DNA from: Variovorax sp. Root473
GTDB lineage: Bacteria; Pseudomonadota; Gammaproteobacteria; Burkholderiales; Burkholderiaceae_C
Direction of reading: 5' to 3'
Assembly: GCF_001426505.1 (NCBI RefSeq)
Contig: NZ_LMEV01000020.1
Span: forward strand, 177,606 to 241,605
DNA: 64,000 bases
The position numbers and the translations under genes are program-made. Of this stretch, positions 34,123 to 43,074 are shown in pieces. The first letter of the stretch is position 1. Every line of letters begins with the position of its first letter. Below the pieces are notes generated by a model. That model did no database searches, had not been told where the DNA came from, and saw nothing but the letters and a program-made list of their open reading frames with translations.

Positions 34123-35103
34123 ATGAACTTTCCACGCGCATTGCTGACGACCGCCGTCCTCGCCCTGACCGCCGCTTCCGGCGCGTGGGCGCAGGGCAGC
34201 GACTACCCGAGCAAGCCGGTGACGCTGATCACCCCGTTCGCGGCCGGCAGCGGCCCCGACGCCGTGCTTCGGCTGGTGTCCGACAAGCTCTCGCGCCTGT
34301 GGAACCAGCGCGTGGTGGTCGACAACCGGCCCGGTGGCGGCGGTTTCATCGCCATCGACCAGGCGCGCCGCGCCGCGCCCGACGGCTACACGCTGCTGCA
34401 GCTGGACAGCGAGCACATCGCCGCGCTGCCGCACCTGTACAAGTCGCGCAACTTCGTGACCTTGCAGCACTTCGACCCGGTCGCCTCGCTGTTCCGCACG
34501 CCCTTCTTCGTGGCCGTGGGCAGCGAGTCGAAGTGGAAGACCATGGGCGACCTGATCGCCGCCGCCAAGGCCAACCCCGAAGGCGTGGTCTACGGCTCGT
34601 GGGGCGTCGGCAGCCCGGGCCACCTGGGCGCGCAGCAGCTCGAGGCGCTCACGGGCATCCGCATGCGGCACGCGCCGTACCGCGAGGTGTCGCAGCTGTA
34701 TTCCAACGTCGGCACGGGCGAGGTGCCGTGGGCCTTCGCGAGCATTCCGTCGAGCCAGGGCATCTACAAGGCCGGCAAGCTGCGCTACATCGCCGTGGCC
34801 GCGCCCAAGCGCATCCCGCAGATGCCCGATGTGCCCACGATGGCCGAGGCCGGCGGCCCGGCCTCGCTGGAGGTCAACTCCTTCGTGTCGCTGCTCGCGC
34901 CCAAGGGTGTGTCGGCGGCCGTGAAGGCGAAGATCAACGCCGACGTGGCCAAGGTCATCGCCGACCCCGACATCCGCGCCCGCTTCGACACCTTCGCCTT
35001 CGAGCCGCTGGCCTGGTCGCCCGAGGAGATCGAGCGCACCGCCGAGGCCAAGTCGAAGGTGTACGGCGAGCTGGTGCGCCGGGGCAACATCAGCCTCGAC
35101 TGA
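34123..35103 (+). CDS. Bug-family tripartite tricarboxylate receptor (TctC-like), first copy
   Basis: The 326-residue product has a signal peptide (cleavage near GAWAQ) and the Bug fold: YPSKPVTLITPFAAGSGPDAVLR, VVVDNRPGGGGFIAIDQARR and YGSWGVGSPGHLGAQQLEAL. Bug proteins are periplasmic receptors for carboxylates or aromatic acids. Next to a 3-hydroxybenzoate pathway it may bind that acid. There are no TctA/B permease genes beside it. AGGAG lies before the ATG. Confidence 0.92.
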   Translation: MNFPRALLTTAVLALTAASGAWAQGSDYPSKPVTLITPFAAGSGPDAVLRLVSDKLSRLWNQRVVVDNRPGGGGFIAIDQARRAAPDGYTLLQLDSEHIAALPHLYKSRNFVTLQHFDPVASLFRTPFFVAVGSESKWKTMGDLIAAAKANPEGVVYGSWGVGSPGHLGAQQLEALTGIRMRHAPYREVSQLYSNVGTGEVPWAFASIPSSQGIYKAGKLRYIAVAAPKRIPQMPDVPTMAEAGGPASLEVNSFVSLLAPKGVSAAVKAKINADVAKVIADPDIRARFDTFAFEPLAWSPEEIERTAEAKSKVYGELVRRGNISLD

Positions 35104-35188
35104 AGAGAGTGCGCCTTGCCCTGGGCTCGGCGCGCCAGTTAAGCTGCCTCTCTTTGCATTTTTGTTTACCTTTTAACTGTCTTTTTCC

Positions 35189-36166
35189 ATGCAAGCCACC
35201 AAGAGAGCCCTCCTGATCGCCTGCGGCCTGGCCGCCACCGCGGCGTTGCCGCTGTCCGCCAGCGCCGACACCCCCGCGTGGCCGACCCGGCCGATCCGCC
35301 TGCTGGTGGGTTTCCCCGGCGGATCGACGCCCGACATCGCGGCGCGCACCATCGCCGAGCCACTGTCCCGCGCGCTGGGCCAGCCGGTCGTGGTGGACAA
35401 CAAGGCCGGTGCCTCGGGCAACATCGCGGCCGACCAGGTGGCCAAGGCCACCGACGACCACACGCTGGGCATCGTCATCAACGGCAACCTCACGTCGTCG
35501 AAGATGCTGTACCCCAAGCTGCCGTACGACCCGGCGAAGGATTTCAGCTACCTGTCGCTGATCGCCACCGCGCCGCTGGTGCTCGTGGCGCAGAACAGCC
35601 TGCCCTCGGGCGCCGCCTTCTTCGATGCCGCGCGCCAGGCCGGCGACAAGTGGAACTACGGCTCGGTGGGCGTGGGCTCGGTCGGCCACCTGGGCATGGA
35701 GCTGCTCAAGAGCCGCGTGAATGGCTTCAAGCCCGAGCACGTGCCCTACCAGGGCAACCCGCAGGTCGTCACGGCCATGCTGGGCGACCAGGTGCAGATG
35801 GGCCTGATCCCGCCAGGCGTGGCCATGCCGCAGATCCGCGCCGGCAAGCTCAAGGCCGTGGGCCTGACGGGCGGACGCAGCGCGCTGGTGCCCGAGATCG
35901 CCCCGCTGGCCGACGCCGGCGTGAAAGACTTCAGCCTCGAGGTGTGGGTGGCGCTGCTCGGCCCGGCCAGCCTGTCGAAGACCGCGCAGGCCCGCATCAG
36001 CCGCGAGATCGAGATCGTCATGAAAGACCCCGACGTGCGCCGCAAGCTCTTCGAGCAGGGCTGGCAGGCCGTGGGCACCTCGCCGGACGGCATGCGCACG
36101 CGCGTGAAGGAAGAGGCGGCGATCATGAGCAAGATCATTTCCACGCGCGGCATCAAGATCCAGTGA
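35189..36166 (+). CDS. Bug-family tripartite tricarboxylate receptor (TctC-like), second copy
   Basis: The 325-residue product has a signal peptide cleaved near LSASAD and Bug motifs WPTRPIRLLVGFPGGSTPDI, VVVDNKAGASGNIAADQVAK and YGSVGVGSVGHLGMELL. It is clearly diverged from the preceding copy, so it is not a recent duplicate. Its stop codon overlaps the start of the FAD oxidoreductase by one base, coupling the two. Confidence 0.92.
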   Translation: MQATKRALLIACGLAATAALPLSASADTPAWPTRPIRLLVGFPGGSTPDIAARTIAEPLSRALGQPVVVDNKAGASGNIAADQVAKATDDHTLGIVINGNLTSSKMLYPKLPYDPAKDFSYLSLIATAPLVLVAQNSLPSGAAFFDAARQAGDKWNYGSVGVGSVGHLGMELLKSRVNGFKPEHVPYQGNPQVVTAMLGDQVQMGLIPPGVAMPQIRAGKLKAVGLTGGRSALVPEIAPLADAGVKDFSLEVWVALLGPASLSKTAQARISREIEIVMKDPDVRRKLFEQGWQAVGTSPDGMRTRVKEEAAIMSKIISTRGIKIQ

Positions 36167-37527
36167 TGGCGACGGCGCAGCAACAGCACACCCTGACCGA
36201 ACCGGCGCGCGCGCTGCCCGTGTTCGGCGACTTCGACGTAGTGGTCGTCGGCGGCGGCCCCGCCGGCATTGCCGCCGCCGTGAGCGCCGCGCGCCATGGC
36301 GCGCGCACGCTGCTGGTGGAGCGCTACGGCTTTCTCGGCGGCATGGGCACCGCAGGCGGCGTGACCAACTTCGCGGGCCTGTACGGCAAGCGCCGCGGCG
36401 AAATGACGCAGCTGGTGCGCGGCGTGGTCGACGAACTCATCGAACGCATCGCCGGCTTCAACGGCATGAACGCGCCGCAGAACGGCATGGGCGGGCGCAT
36501 CTGCGTGCGCTCGTACGACACCTCGGCCTACAAGCTGGCCGCAGACCAGCTGCTCGAGGCGACCGGCGTGCAGATGCTGTTCCACGCGTATGCCGCAGCG
36601 GTGCTGCACGACGGCGCGCGCATCGCCGCGCTGGTGGTCGAGACCAAGTCGGGCCGCCAGGCGATCCGCGCCAACGCCTTCATCGACGCGAGCGGCGACG
36701 CCGACGTGGCCGCCTTCGCGGGCGTGCCCTTCGAGGTGGGCGACGGCCACGGCAGCGGGCTGTTCCCGACCACCATGTTCCGCATCGGCCAGGTCGACGC
36801 GCCGGCCGCGCTGGAAGCGGTGGGCGAGTTCTCGGCCATCAACGGCTTCATGGCGCGCGCCGAGCAGCAGCATCCGGGCAAGTACAGCTTTCCGCGCGAA
36901 GGCGCGATCCTGCGGCCCAACAAGGACCCGCGCGAGTGGCGCGCCAACGTCACGCAGATCCGCAACGCCGAAGGCCGCGCGATGAACGGCGTCGATGCGC
37001 GCGAACTCAGCGAAGGCGAACTCGAAGGCCGGCGACAGATCGCCGCGTACTTCAAGTTCCTGCAGGCCGAGGTGCCGGGCTTTGCGCCGTCGGCCATCGT
37101 GGAGATCGCGCCGCAGGTCGGCATCCGCGAGACGCGGCGCATCCAGGGCCTGTACGCGCTGGGCCGCGAGGACATCCTCGGCTCGGCCACCTTCGACGAC
37201 ACCATCGGCCTGAACGCCTGGCCGATGGAAATGCACGCCGACGGCCGCATCGAGTGGGCCTTTCCGCGCGACGAAGCCAACGCCTACAACCACCTGCCGT
37301 GGCGCATGCTCGTGCCGCAGACGGTCGACAACCTGCTCGTGGCCGGACGCTGCGCCTCGATGACGCACGAGGGGCAGTCGGCCGCACGCGCCAGCGGCGG
37401 TTGTTTCGTGATGGGGCAGGCGGCCGGCACCGCGGCGGCGTCGCTGGGCAGCGGGCGCTTCGCGGCGATCGATGTGGCAGCGCTGCAGAAAAAGCTGCTG
37501 GCCGACGGCGTCGACCTGGACCGTTGA
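36166..37527 (+). CDS. FAD-dependent oxidoreductase (FAD_oxidored family)
   Basis: The 453-residue product has an N-terminal dinucleotide-binding motif, VVVVGGGPAGIAAAVSAARHG (core GGGPAG near residue 28). It also shows the family blocks GFLGGMGTAGGVTNF, FIDASGDADVAAFAGVPFE and AGRCASMTHEGQSAARASGGC. These match the PF12831-type flavoproteins, many of unknown substrate. It starts inside the stop of the second Bug receptor gene, suggesting that it oxidises the compound this receptor binds. Confidence 0.87.
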   Translation: MATAQQQHTLTEPARALPVFGDFDVVVVGGGPAGIAAAVSAARHGARTLLVERYGFLGGMGTAGGVTNFAGLYGKRRGEMTQLVRGVVDELIERIAGFNGMNAPQNGMGGRICVRSYDTSAYKLAADQLLEATGVQMLFHAYAAAVLHDGARIAALVVETKSGRQAIRANAFIDASGDADVAAFAGVPFEVGDGHGSGLFPTTMFRIGQVDAPAALEAVGEFSAINGFMARAEQQHPGKYSFPREGAILRPNKDPREWRANVTQIRNAEGRAMNGVDARELSEGELEGRRQIAAYFKFLQAEVPGFAPSAIVEIAPQVGIRETRRIQGLYALGREDILGSATFDDTIGLNAWPMEMHADGRIEWAFPRDEANAYNHLPWRMLVPQTVDNLLVAGRCASMTHEGQSAARASGGCFVMGQAAGTAAASLGSGRFAAIDVAALQKKLLADGVDLDR

Positions 37528-37557
37528 GCGCGGCGCGGCGCTAGAGTCCGGGGCTGG

Positions 37558-38277
37558 ATGAACTCGAACCCCGGACACACCGTGCCTTTCTTTTCTTCGC
37601 TGCCGACCCCCGCGCGTCGCCTCTTCCTGGCGCTGGCCTGCGCCGCCTTCGGCCTGTTGCAGATGGGCTGCGCCAGCACCCCCGAGGGTGACCCCGTCCA
37701 CGGCAAGGACCGCGTGCTGAGCTTCGTCGCGGCCAAGGACGGCCGCAAGGTCGCCATCGCTGGCGAGAAGTACCACTACGTGTTCGATGGCGACCCGTCC
37801 GTGGCCGCGTTGCTGCGCTGGGAAGGCCGCACCAAGATCGCGCCCGCGCTCATCGGCGAACTGAAAGTGGCGCGCAACCAGAGCTTCGAAGGCCAGTACG
37901 TGCTGATGGCCTTCGACGCCGACCTGACGCCCGAAGACCGCAACTTCCTCGTCCAGACCGGTTTCGCGAAGGCCGAGGTGAAGTACGGCGACCGCACCGG
38001 GCCGGTGCTGCGTTACTTCGGTACCGTCTACGGCAAGCGCTACGCGGCAGTGGCGCTGAAGTCGGCCGACGAGGTCGATTTTTCGCGGCGCCAGTACCTG
38101 AAGTACGTCGAGCAGGAAACGCTCAGCGGCCCGTTCGCCAAAGCCGAGCGCTCGCCGCTGGTGTACGGCGCCGACGGCGCGATGCTGCTGGCCGGCGTGC
38201 CGGTGCGCATCGTCGACGGCGGCACGGACTACGGCTGCAGCCTGCGCCTGATGCTGGACATCTGCTTCTTCAAGTAG
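37558..38277 (+). CDS. Lipoprotein of unknown function
   Basis: The 239-residue product has an N-terminal signal with a lipobox around LLQMGC followed by ASTPEGD, so it is probably a lipoprotein, although the N-terminus is long (about 38 residues). The mature part has beta-rich stretches such as EKYHYVFDGDPSVAALLRWE and GPVLRYFGTVYGKRYAAVAL; I recognise no domain with confidence. It stands alone between the FAD oxidoreductase and TesB genes. Confidence 0.75.
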   Translation: MNSNPGHTVPFFSSLPTPARRLFLALACAAFGLLQMGCASTPEGDPVHGKDRVLSFVAAKDGRKVAIAGEKYHYVFDGDPSVAALLRWEGRTKIAPALIGELKVARNQSFEGQYVLMAFDADLTPEDRNFLVQTGFAKAEVKYGDRTGPVLRYFGTVYGKRYAAVALKSADEVDFSRRQYLKYVEQETLSGPFAKAERSPLVYGADGAMLLAGVPVRIVDGGTDYGCSLRLMLDICFFK

Positions 38278-38371
38278 GTCTGCCGGGCGCTGCTGACCGG
38301 GCCGCGACAGCGCGCAGGCCTGGCCTTTGCTATCGTCGAGGGCTGCTTTTTTCGCCCAGAAATCTTCCCCG

Positions 38372-39271
38372 ATGACCCCCGAACCCGTCCTTGCCGCCCG
38401 CCTCGTTGCCGACCTCGTCGCCCTCATGCAGCTCGAACCGCTGGGCGGCGACCGCTTCCTGGCCCAGAGCGAGGACATCGGCACGCCCGCCGTCTTCGGC
38501 GGCCAGGTGCTCGGCCAGTCGCTCATGGCCGCCAGCCTCACGGTGGGCGCCGAGCGCCCCGTGCATTCGATGCACGCGTACTTCCTGCTGCCCGGCGAGC
38601 ACGCGCCCATCGAATACAGCGTCGACCGCGTGCGCGACGGCCGCAGCTTCACCACGCGCCACGTGGTGGCGCGCCAGCAAGAGCGCATCATTTTTGAAAT
38701 GTCGGCCTCGTTCCAGACCGTGGACGAGGGCGTCGAGCACCAGTTTCCCATGCCCGAGGTCGAGGGCCCCGACGGCCTGGCCAGCGAACTCGACCAGCGC
38801 ATCGCGCTCGGCGATCGCCTGCCCGAACCCTGGCGCGCCAAGGCCATCCAGCCGCACGGCATCGAGTACCGGCGCGTCGACCCCGAAGACCTGCTGCGGC
38901 CCGAGGTGCGCCCCACCGAGAACCAGAGCGCCATCTGGATGCGCGCCATCGCGCCGCTGCCCGACGACCTGACGGTGCACCGCGCGCTGCTGGCCTACGC
39001 CTCCGACCACGGCTTGCTGCGCGCCGCGATGCTGCCGCACGGCCTGAGCTTCATGAGCGGCCGGGTGCGCCCCGCCAGCCTGGACCACGCGATGTGGTTC
39101 CACCGCGATTTTCGTTTTGACGACTGGTTGCTCTACGTGGTCGACTCGCCCAGCGCCGGCGGCGCGCGCGGCCTGTGCCGCGGCAGCATCTACACGCGCG
39201 ACGGGCGCCTGGTGGCGTCGGCGGCGCAAGAGGGCATGCTGCGCATCAGGAAGCCGGGAGCTCGTTCGTGA
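38372..39271 (+). CDS. tesB: Acyl-CoA thioesterase II
   Basis: The 299-residue product is a double-hotdog TesB: TPAVFGGQVLGQSLMAASLT and HSMHAYFLLPGEHAPIEYSV in the first domain, and LLAYASDHGLLRAAMLPHG, SLDHAMWFHRDFRFDDWLLY and GRLVASAAQEGMLR in the second. The aspartate in the SDHGLL stretch matches the catalytic residue. It hydrolyses acyl-CoA esters of varied length. Its 3' end overlaps the convergent GntR gene by 26 bp. Confidence 0.94.
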   Translation: MTPEPVLAARLVADLVALMQLEPLGGDRFLAQSEDIGTPAVFGGQVLGQSLMAASLTVGAERPVHSMHAYFLLPGEHAPIEYSVDRVRDGRSFTTRHVVARQQERIIFEMSASFQTVDEGVEHQFPMPEVEGPDGLASELDQRIALGDRLPEPWRAKAIQPHGIEYRRVDPEDLLRPEVRPTENQSAIWMRAIAPLPDDLTVHRALLAYASDHGLLRAAMLPHGLSFMSGRVRPASLDHAMWFHRDFRFDDWLLYVVDSPSAGGARGLCRGSIYTRDGRLVASAAQEGMLRIRKPGARS

Positions 39272-39965
39272 GCGTGGGCAGCAGCCCGTCGCGGCTGCGC
39301 TCGTCCAGCAGCCGCTGGTAGTTGTCGCGCAGCAGGATGCCGGCGTAATACACGTGCTCGCGCATCAACTGCTCGGCGCGCGCGGCATCGCCTGAAATCA
39401 CCGCCTGCACGATGCGGTGGTGATCGTCGTGCGAACGCAGGATCACGCCGTGGTCGTTCCACAGCATGATCCGGTCCGATGCGAAGGGCACCGCCTGTGC
39501 CTGTGCGCCGAAACGCATGACCCACTGGTTGCCGGCGCCATGCATGAGCGCGTTGTGCAGCTTCACGTTCATCTGCTGGTAGGGCGCCAGGTCCTCGACC
39601 AGCAACTGGCCCTTGGCCAGGATCTCGTCGCCCTCGCGCAGGCACTCGCGCAGCAGCGCGGCGGTTGACTCGTCCACGCCCAGCGCCGCGAAGCGCCGGC
39701 ATGCCAACCCCTCCAGAACCGAGCGCACTTCGTACGCCGCGAGGATGTCCTCGAGCGCGAACGAGCGCACCAGGTAGCCCTTCTTCGGCTGGTGGTCGAT
39801 CAGGCCTTCCATTGCCAACGCGGCCAGTGCGGTGCGCACCGGCGTGCGCGACACCTTCAGGCTTTCCGCGATCGGCACTTCCTCCACCCGGGTGCCGGGC
39901 GCGAGTCGCCCGTGAAGGATCCAGGTGCGCAGCGTCTCTGTGACTTGTTGGGAGAGTGTGTCCAT
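39246..39965 (-). CDS. GntR/FadR family regulator (FCD domain)
   Basis: The 239-residue product has a winged helix (LRTWILHGRLAPGTRVEEVPIAESLKVSRTPVRTALAALAMEGL), then the FCD ligand domain with EVRSVLEGLACRRFA and DDHHRIVQAVISGDAARAEQ. Such regulators respond to organic acids or sugar acids and usually repress. It diverges from the SDR-Liv operon. The motif TCATGTATAC occurs on each side of the intergenic region, in opposite orientation, which suggests autoregulation and control of the operon. Confidence 0.91.
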   Translation of the reverse strand: MDTLSQQVTETLRTWILHGRLAPGTRVEEVPIAESLKVSRTPVRTALAALAMEGLIDHQPKKGYLVRSFALEDILAAYEVRSVLEGLACRRFAALGVDESTAALLRECLREGDEILAKGQLLVEDLAPYQQMNVKLHNALMHGAGNQWVMRFGAQAQAVPFASDRIMLWNDHGVILRSHDDHHRIVQAVISGDAARAEQLMREHVYYAGILLRDNYQRLLDERSRDGLLPTLTNELPAS

Positions 39966-39966
39966 T

Positions 39967-39980
39967 TCAGGTATACATGA
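39967..39980 (-). promoter_or_regulatory. TCATGTATAC operator site next to the GntR gene start
   Basis: Read on the minus strand the sequence is TCATGTATACCTGA. It ends 1 nt before the GntR ATG, so binding would block translation or transcription of the regulator itself. The same TCATGTATAC is found at 40041 on the plus strand. Confidence 0.5.
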
Positions 39981-40040
39981 TGCCAGCGAAAGTCGAGAAT
40001 ATGGCGACAAATCAGGGTAAATGCGGGATTAATAAAGTGC

Positions 40041-40054
40041 TCATGTATACACAA
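40041..40054 (+). promoter_or_regulatory. TCATGTATAC operator site upstream of the SDR-Liv operon
   Basis: TCATGTATACACAA on the plus strand shares its first ten bases with the mirror-image site at 39967-39980. It lies about 57-70 bp upstream of the first SDR gene. GntR/FCD regulators typically bind AT-centred dyads such as TNGTATACNA, so this is a good operator candidate. Confidence 0.5.
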
Positions 40055-40110
40055 TGCGGCCCTCGACTCACTTTCACGCCGCATGACGCGGCACGGAGAT
40101 TTCACATTCC

Positions 40111-40890
40111 ATGACGGAACATCATGCACAAGCGCCCGGCCGGCTGGCCCTCGTGACCGGCGGCGGCCGTGGCATCGGCGAAGCCGTCTGCCGGCGTCTC
40201 GCGGCCAGCGGCTTTCGCGTCGTCGTGGCAGACATCGATGGCGACAACGCCCGCACCGTGGCGCGATCGCTAGGCGAAGGCCACCACTTCCGCCAGTTCG
40301 ACGTGAGCGACGAGGCCGCTGTCGAGGCCGCATTCGACGGCATCGAAAGCCAGCTCGGGCCGATCGCCGCGCTGGTCTGCGTGGCAGGCATCCTGCTGAT
40401 GCCCGGTGGCGAACGCTCGCTCATCAAGGACACCACGCTCGACGACTGGGAGCGCACCTTCGCCGTGAATGCGCGCAGCGTGTTCCTGTGCGGCCGCGCC
40501 TACCTGCGCCGCCGCGAGGCCGCGCCGGTGGCGCATGGCCGCATCGTCACCTTCGGCTCGGTGGCGGCGCAGCTCGGCGGCTACCGCTCCAGCGCCACGT
40601 ACATCGGCGCCAAGTCGGCGGTGCTCGGCCTGACCAAGGCGATGGCGCGCGAGTCGGCCCACATGGGCGTCACTGTCAACGCGGTGGCCCCCGGCCTGAT
40701 CGACACCGACATGCTGCGCGGCACCGTGCAGAGCAGCGGCGCCCTCACGGCCGCGGCCGCCAGCATTCCGCTCGGGCGCATCGGCACGGTGGATGACGTG
40801 GCCGGCGCGGTCGATTACCTCGTCTCGGAGCATGCGGCGTACATCACCGGCAACGTGATCGACGTCAATGGCGGCTACCGCATGCAGTAA
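40111..40890 (+). CDS. Short-chain dehydrogenase, first gene of the SDR-Liv operon
   Basis: The 259-residue SDR has VTGGGRGIGEAV (cofactor) and the complete catalytic SATYIGAKSA (YxxxK). It also has VAPGLIDTDM and the C-terminal YITGNVIDVNGGY. It oxidises or reduces an alcohol or ketone with NAD(P)H; the substrate is unknown. A GntR-site candidate lies about 60 bp upstream. The Liv-type binding protein gene follows after 47 bp. Confidence 0.92.
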   Translation: MTEHHAQAPGRLALVTGGGRGIGEAVCRRLAASGFRVVVADIDGDNARTVARSLGEGHHFRQFDVSDEAAVEAAFDGIESQLGPIAALVCVAGILLMPGGERSLIKDTTLDDWERTFAVNARSVFLCGRAYLRRREAAPVAHGRIVTFGSVAAQLGGYRSSATYIGAKSAVLGLTKAMARESAHMGVTVNAVAPGLIDTDMLRGTVQSSGALTAAAASIPLGRIGTVDDVAGAVDYLVSEHAAYITGNVIDVNGGYRMQ

Positions 40891-40937
40891 GCGGGCAGCG
40901 CCTTCCACCGACTCACCCATACCAACGGAGACAGCTC

Positions 40938-42152
40938 ATGAAGAAGAACTTTCTGGTTTCAGCCCTGGCACCCCTCGCACTGTGCACCCTGGCGGGCGCT
41001 GCGTTCGCGCAGTCGGAGCCCGGCCTCACCGACAAGACCATCAAGATCGGCATGTTCTCGCCGATGTCGGGCGCGTCGATGAACTACGGCTTCGACGTCA
41101 TCAACGCCGCGAAGATGTACTACGACAAGGTCAACAAGGAAGGCGGTGTGAACGGCCGCAAGATCGAGCTCGTGGTGGAAGACGACCGCTGCAATGCCAA
41201 CGATCTGCTGGCCGCAGTGAAGAAGCTCACCGAGCAGGACCAGGTGTTCCTGCTGAACGGCGGCTCGTGCTCGGCGGCCGTGGTGGGTGCACGCGAATAC
41301 GTCGAGCGCGCGAAGATGCCGTTGGTGATGCTCAACGCTTCGGGCGACGGCGCGTTGTATCCGCCCTCGAAGTACATCTACGGCGCGTTCTCCATCTCGC
41401 AGCACGCCGTGGGCGGCTCGATGGTGCAGTTCGCGAGCGAACAGCTCAAGGCGAAGAAGATTGGCTACATCAACCACGACGACGCCTACGGCGGCTGGAA
41501 CCTCGAGTCGGCCCAGGCGCAGGCCAAGGCGCTGGGCGGCGTCGACCTGCAGGTGCAGTCGGTCAACCCGAACATCACCGACGTCACCGCGCCGATGCTG
41601 AAGATCAAGGCCGCCAACCCCGACGTGCTGCTGCTCACCACCTATGCACGGCCGGTGAGCCTGATCGTCAAGCGTGCCTTCGAGCTGGGCTTCAACAAGC
41701 CGATCGTGCTGGCCGTCAACTCGACCGCCGACCTCAAGCAGCTGGTGGAGAACGTCGGCAACAAGGACGCCTTCAAGAACGTCTACATCCAGGAAGTGCT
41801 GGCCGACGTGCCCGGCGGTCCCAAGCTGAAGTGGGTGTACGACCTCTACAAGGCCTCCTACCCCGACCTGGCGACCAAGCCCGGCCATCCGCAAGCCTAC
41901 ATGCCCTACGGCATTCCGCCCGCGATGGCGGTGGTCAACGCCCTGAAGGCGGCCGGCCCGAACCCCACGCGCGAGAAGGTGCTCACGGCGCTGTCGACCA
42001 TGAAGTTCGAGTCCGGCGTGATGGCCGGCCCGATCGAGTTCGGCCCGCAGGACCGCGCCGCGCAGGAGGCGGCTATCTACATCAAGTTCGACGGCAGCAA
42101 CATGGCCCTGGTGCCGGGCAGCTACAAGAGCGTGTGGACCTACAAGCCCTGA
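40938..42152 (+). CDS. Branched-chain amino acid/aromatic ABC transporter binding protein
   Basis: The 404-residue product has a signal peptide cleaved near AAFAQ and the LivK-like fold (IKIGMFSPMSGASMNYGFDV, NKEGGVNGRKIELVVEDDRC, YINHDDAYGGWNLES). It is the receptor of the ABC importer encoded directly downstream. Members of this class in Burkholderiales bind amino acids, amides, lignin-type aromatics or short acids. GGAG precedes the ATG. Confidence 0.92.
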   Translation: MKKNFLVSALAPLALCTLAGAAFAQSEPGLTDKTIKIGMFSPMSGASMNYGFDVINAAKMYYDKVNKEGGVNGRKIELVVEDDRCNANDLLAAVKKLTEQDQVFLLNGGSCSAAVVGAREYVERAKMPLVMLNASGDGALYPPSKYIYGAFSISQHAVGGSMVQFASEQLKAKKIGYINHDDAYGGWNLESAQAQAKALGGVDLQVQSVNPNITDVTAPMLKIKAANPDVLLLTTYARPVSLIVKRAFELGFNKPIVLAVNSTADLKQLVENVGNKDAFKNVYIQEVLADVPGGPKLKWVYDLYKASYPDLATKPGHPQAYMPYGIPPAMAVVNALKAAGPNPTREKVLTALSTMKFESGVMAGPIEFGPQDRAAQEAAIYIKFDGSNMALVPGSYKSVWTYKP

Positions 42153-42171
42153 GCGCACGGGCATTCACTTC

Positions 42172-43074
42172 ATGAGCCTCTCCGACATCTGGCTGTTCGT
42201 CCAGCAGGGCGTGCTGTCCGGCATCGTCACCGGCAGCGTCTACGCGCTGCTGGCGGTGGCGATCGTCATGGTCTTCAAGACCACCGACGTGCCGAACTTC
42301 TCGCAAGGCGAAATCTTCATGGCCGGCGGCTACGCCGCGCTTTTCCCGCTGGTGGTGTGGGGCTGGCCCTACTGGGGCGCGGTGCTCGCGAGCATCGCCG
42401 TTACCGCCTTGCTCGCCGCCGCGTTCCAGCGCGTGGTGATGCAACGCGTGACGGCCTCGCGCGGCGTCGGCGTACAACTGGTGATTGCCACGCTCGGCTT
42501 TGCGTACCTGCTCAAGGGCCTGGTGCGCAAGACCGGCCTGGGCGACACGCCGCGCTCGCTGCCTTCGCTGGTGCCGCAAGACCCGATCATGATCGGCCAG
42601 GCCTCGCTCACCTTGCTCGACCTGGCCATCTTCGGCTCGGCCGTAGTGGTGATGGTGCTGCTGTACCTGATGTTCACGCGCACCCGCACCGGCCAGGCCA
42701 TGCGCGCGGTGGGCATGAACCCGCGCGGCGCGCAGATCGTGGGCGTCAAGCTCGGCTCGATCCGCATGCAGATCTGGGCGCTCACGGGCGTCATCTCGGC
42801 CATCTCGGCGCTGCTCATCACGCCCAAGATTCTCATCACGCCCGACATCGGCCACATCGCCATCCTGGCGTACGCGGCAGCCATCGTCGGCGGCTTCACC
42901 AGCTTGCCGGGCGCGGTGGTCGGCGGCTTCATCATCGGCATCGTCGAGAACCTGGTGGGGCTTTTCATTTCGTCCAACGCCATCGTGGTCGCGCCCTTCG
43001 TGGCGATCATGGTGGTGCTGCTGGTGCGTCCGCAAGGGCTGCTCGGCGGCAAGCCTCAGGTGAAGAAGGTATGA
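42172..43074 (+). CDS. ABC transporter permease LivH-type
   Basis: The 300-residue product is hydrophobic with about eight helices and the LivH signature FSQGEIFMAGGYAALF, MRAVGMNPRGAQIVGV and GFTSLPGAVVGGFIIGIVEN. It forms the membrane pore with LivM. Its stop overlaps the livM start as ATGA. Confidence 0.93.
   Translation: MSLSDIWLFVQQGVLSGIVTGSVYALLAVAIVMVFKTTDVPNFSQGEIFMAGGYAALFPLVVWGWPYWGAVLASIAVTALLAAAFQRVVMQRVTASRGVGVQLVIATLGFAYLLKGLVRKTGLGDTPRSLPSLVPQDPIMIGQASLTLLDLAIFGSAVVVMVLLYLMFTRTRTGQAMRAVGMNPRGAQIVGVKLGSIRMQIWALTGVISAISALLITPKILITPDIGHIAILAYAAAIVGGFTSLPGAVVGGFIIGIVENLVGLFISSNAIVVAPFVAIMVVLLVRPQGLLGGKPQVKKV

Noticed and set aside
35746-38949. Very long open frame on the minus strand (over 1000 codons)
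   Set aside because: It runs opposite to well-supported genes (second Bug receptor, FAD oxidoreductase, lipoprotein, TesB). Long antisense frames are common in GC-rich DNA and its translation shows no domain.
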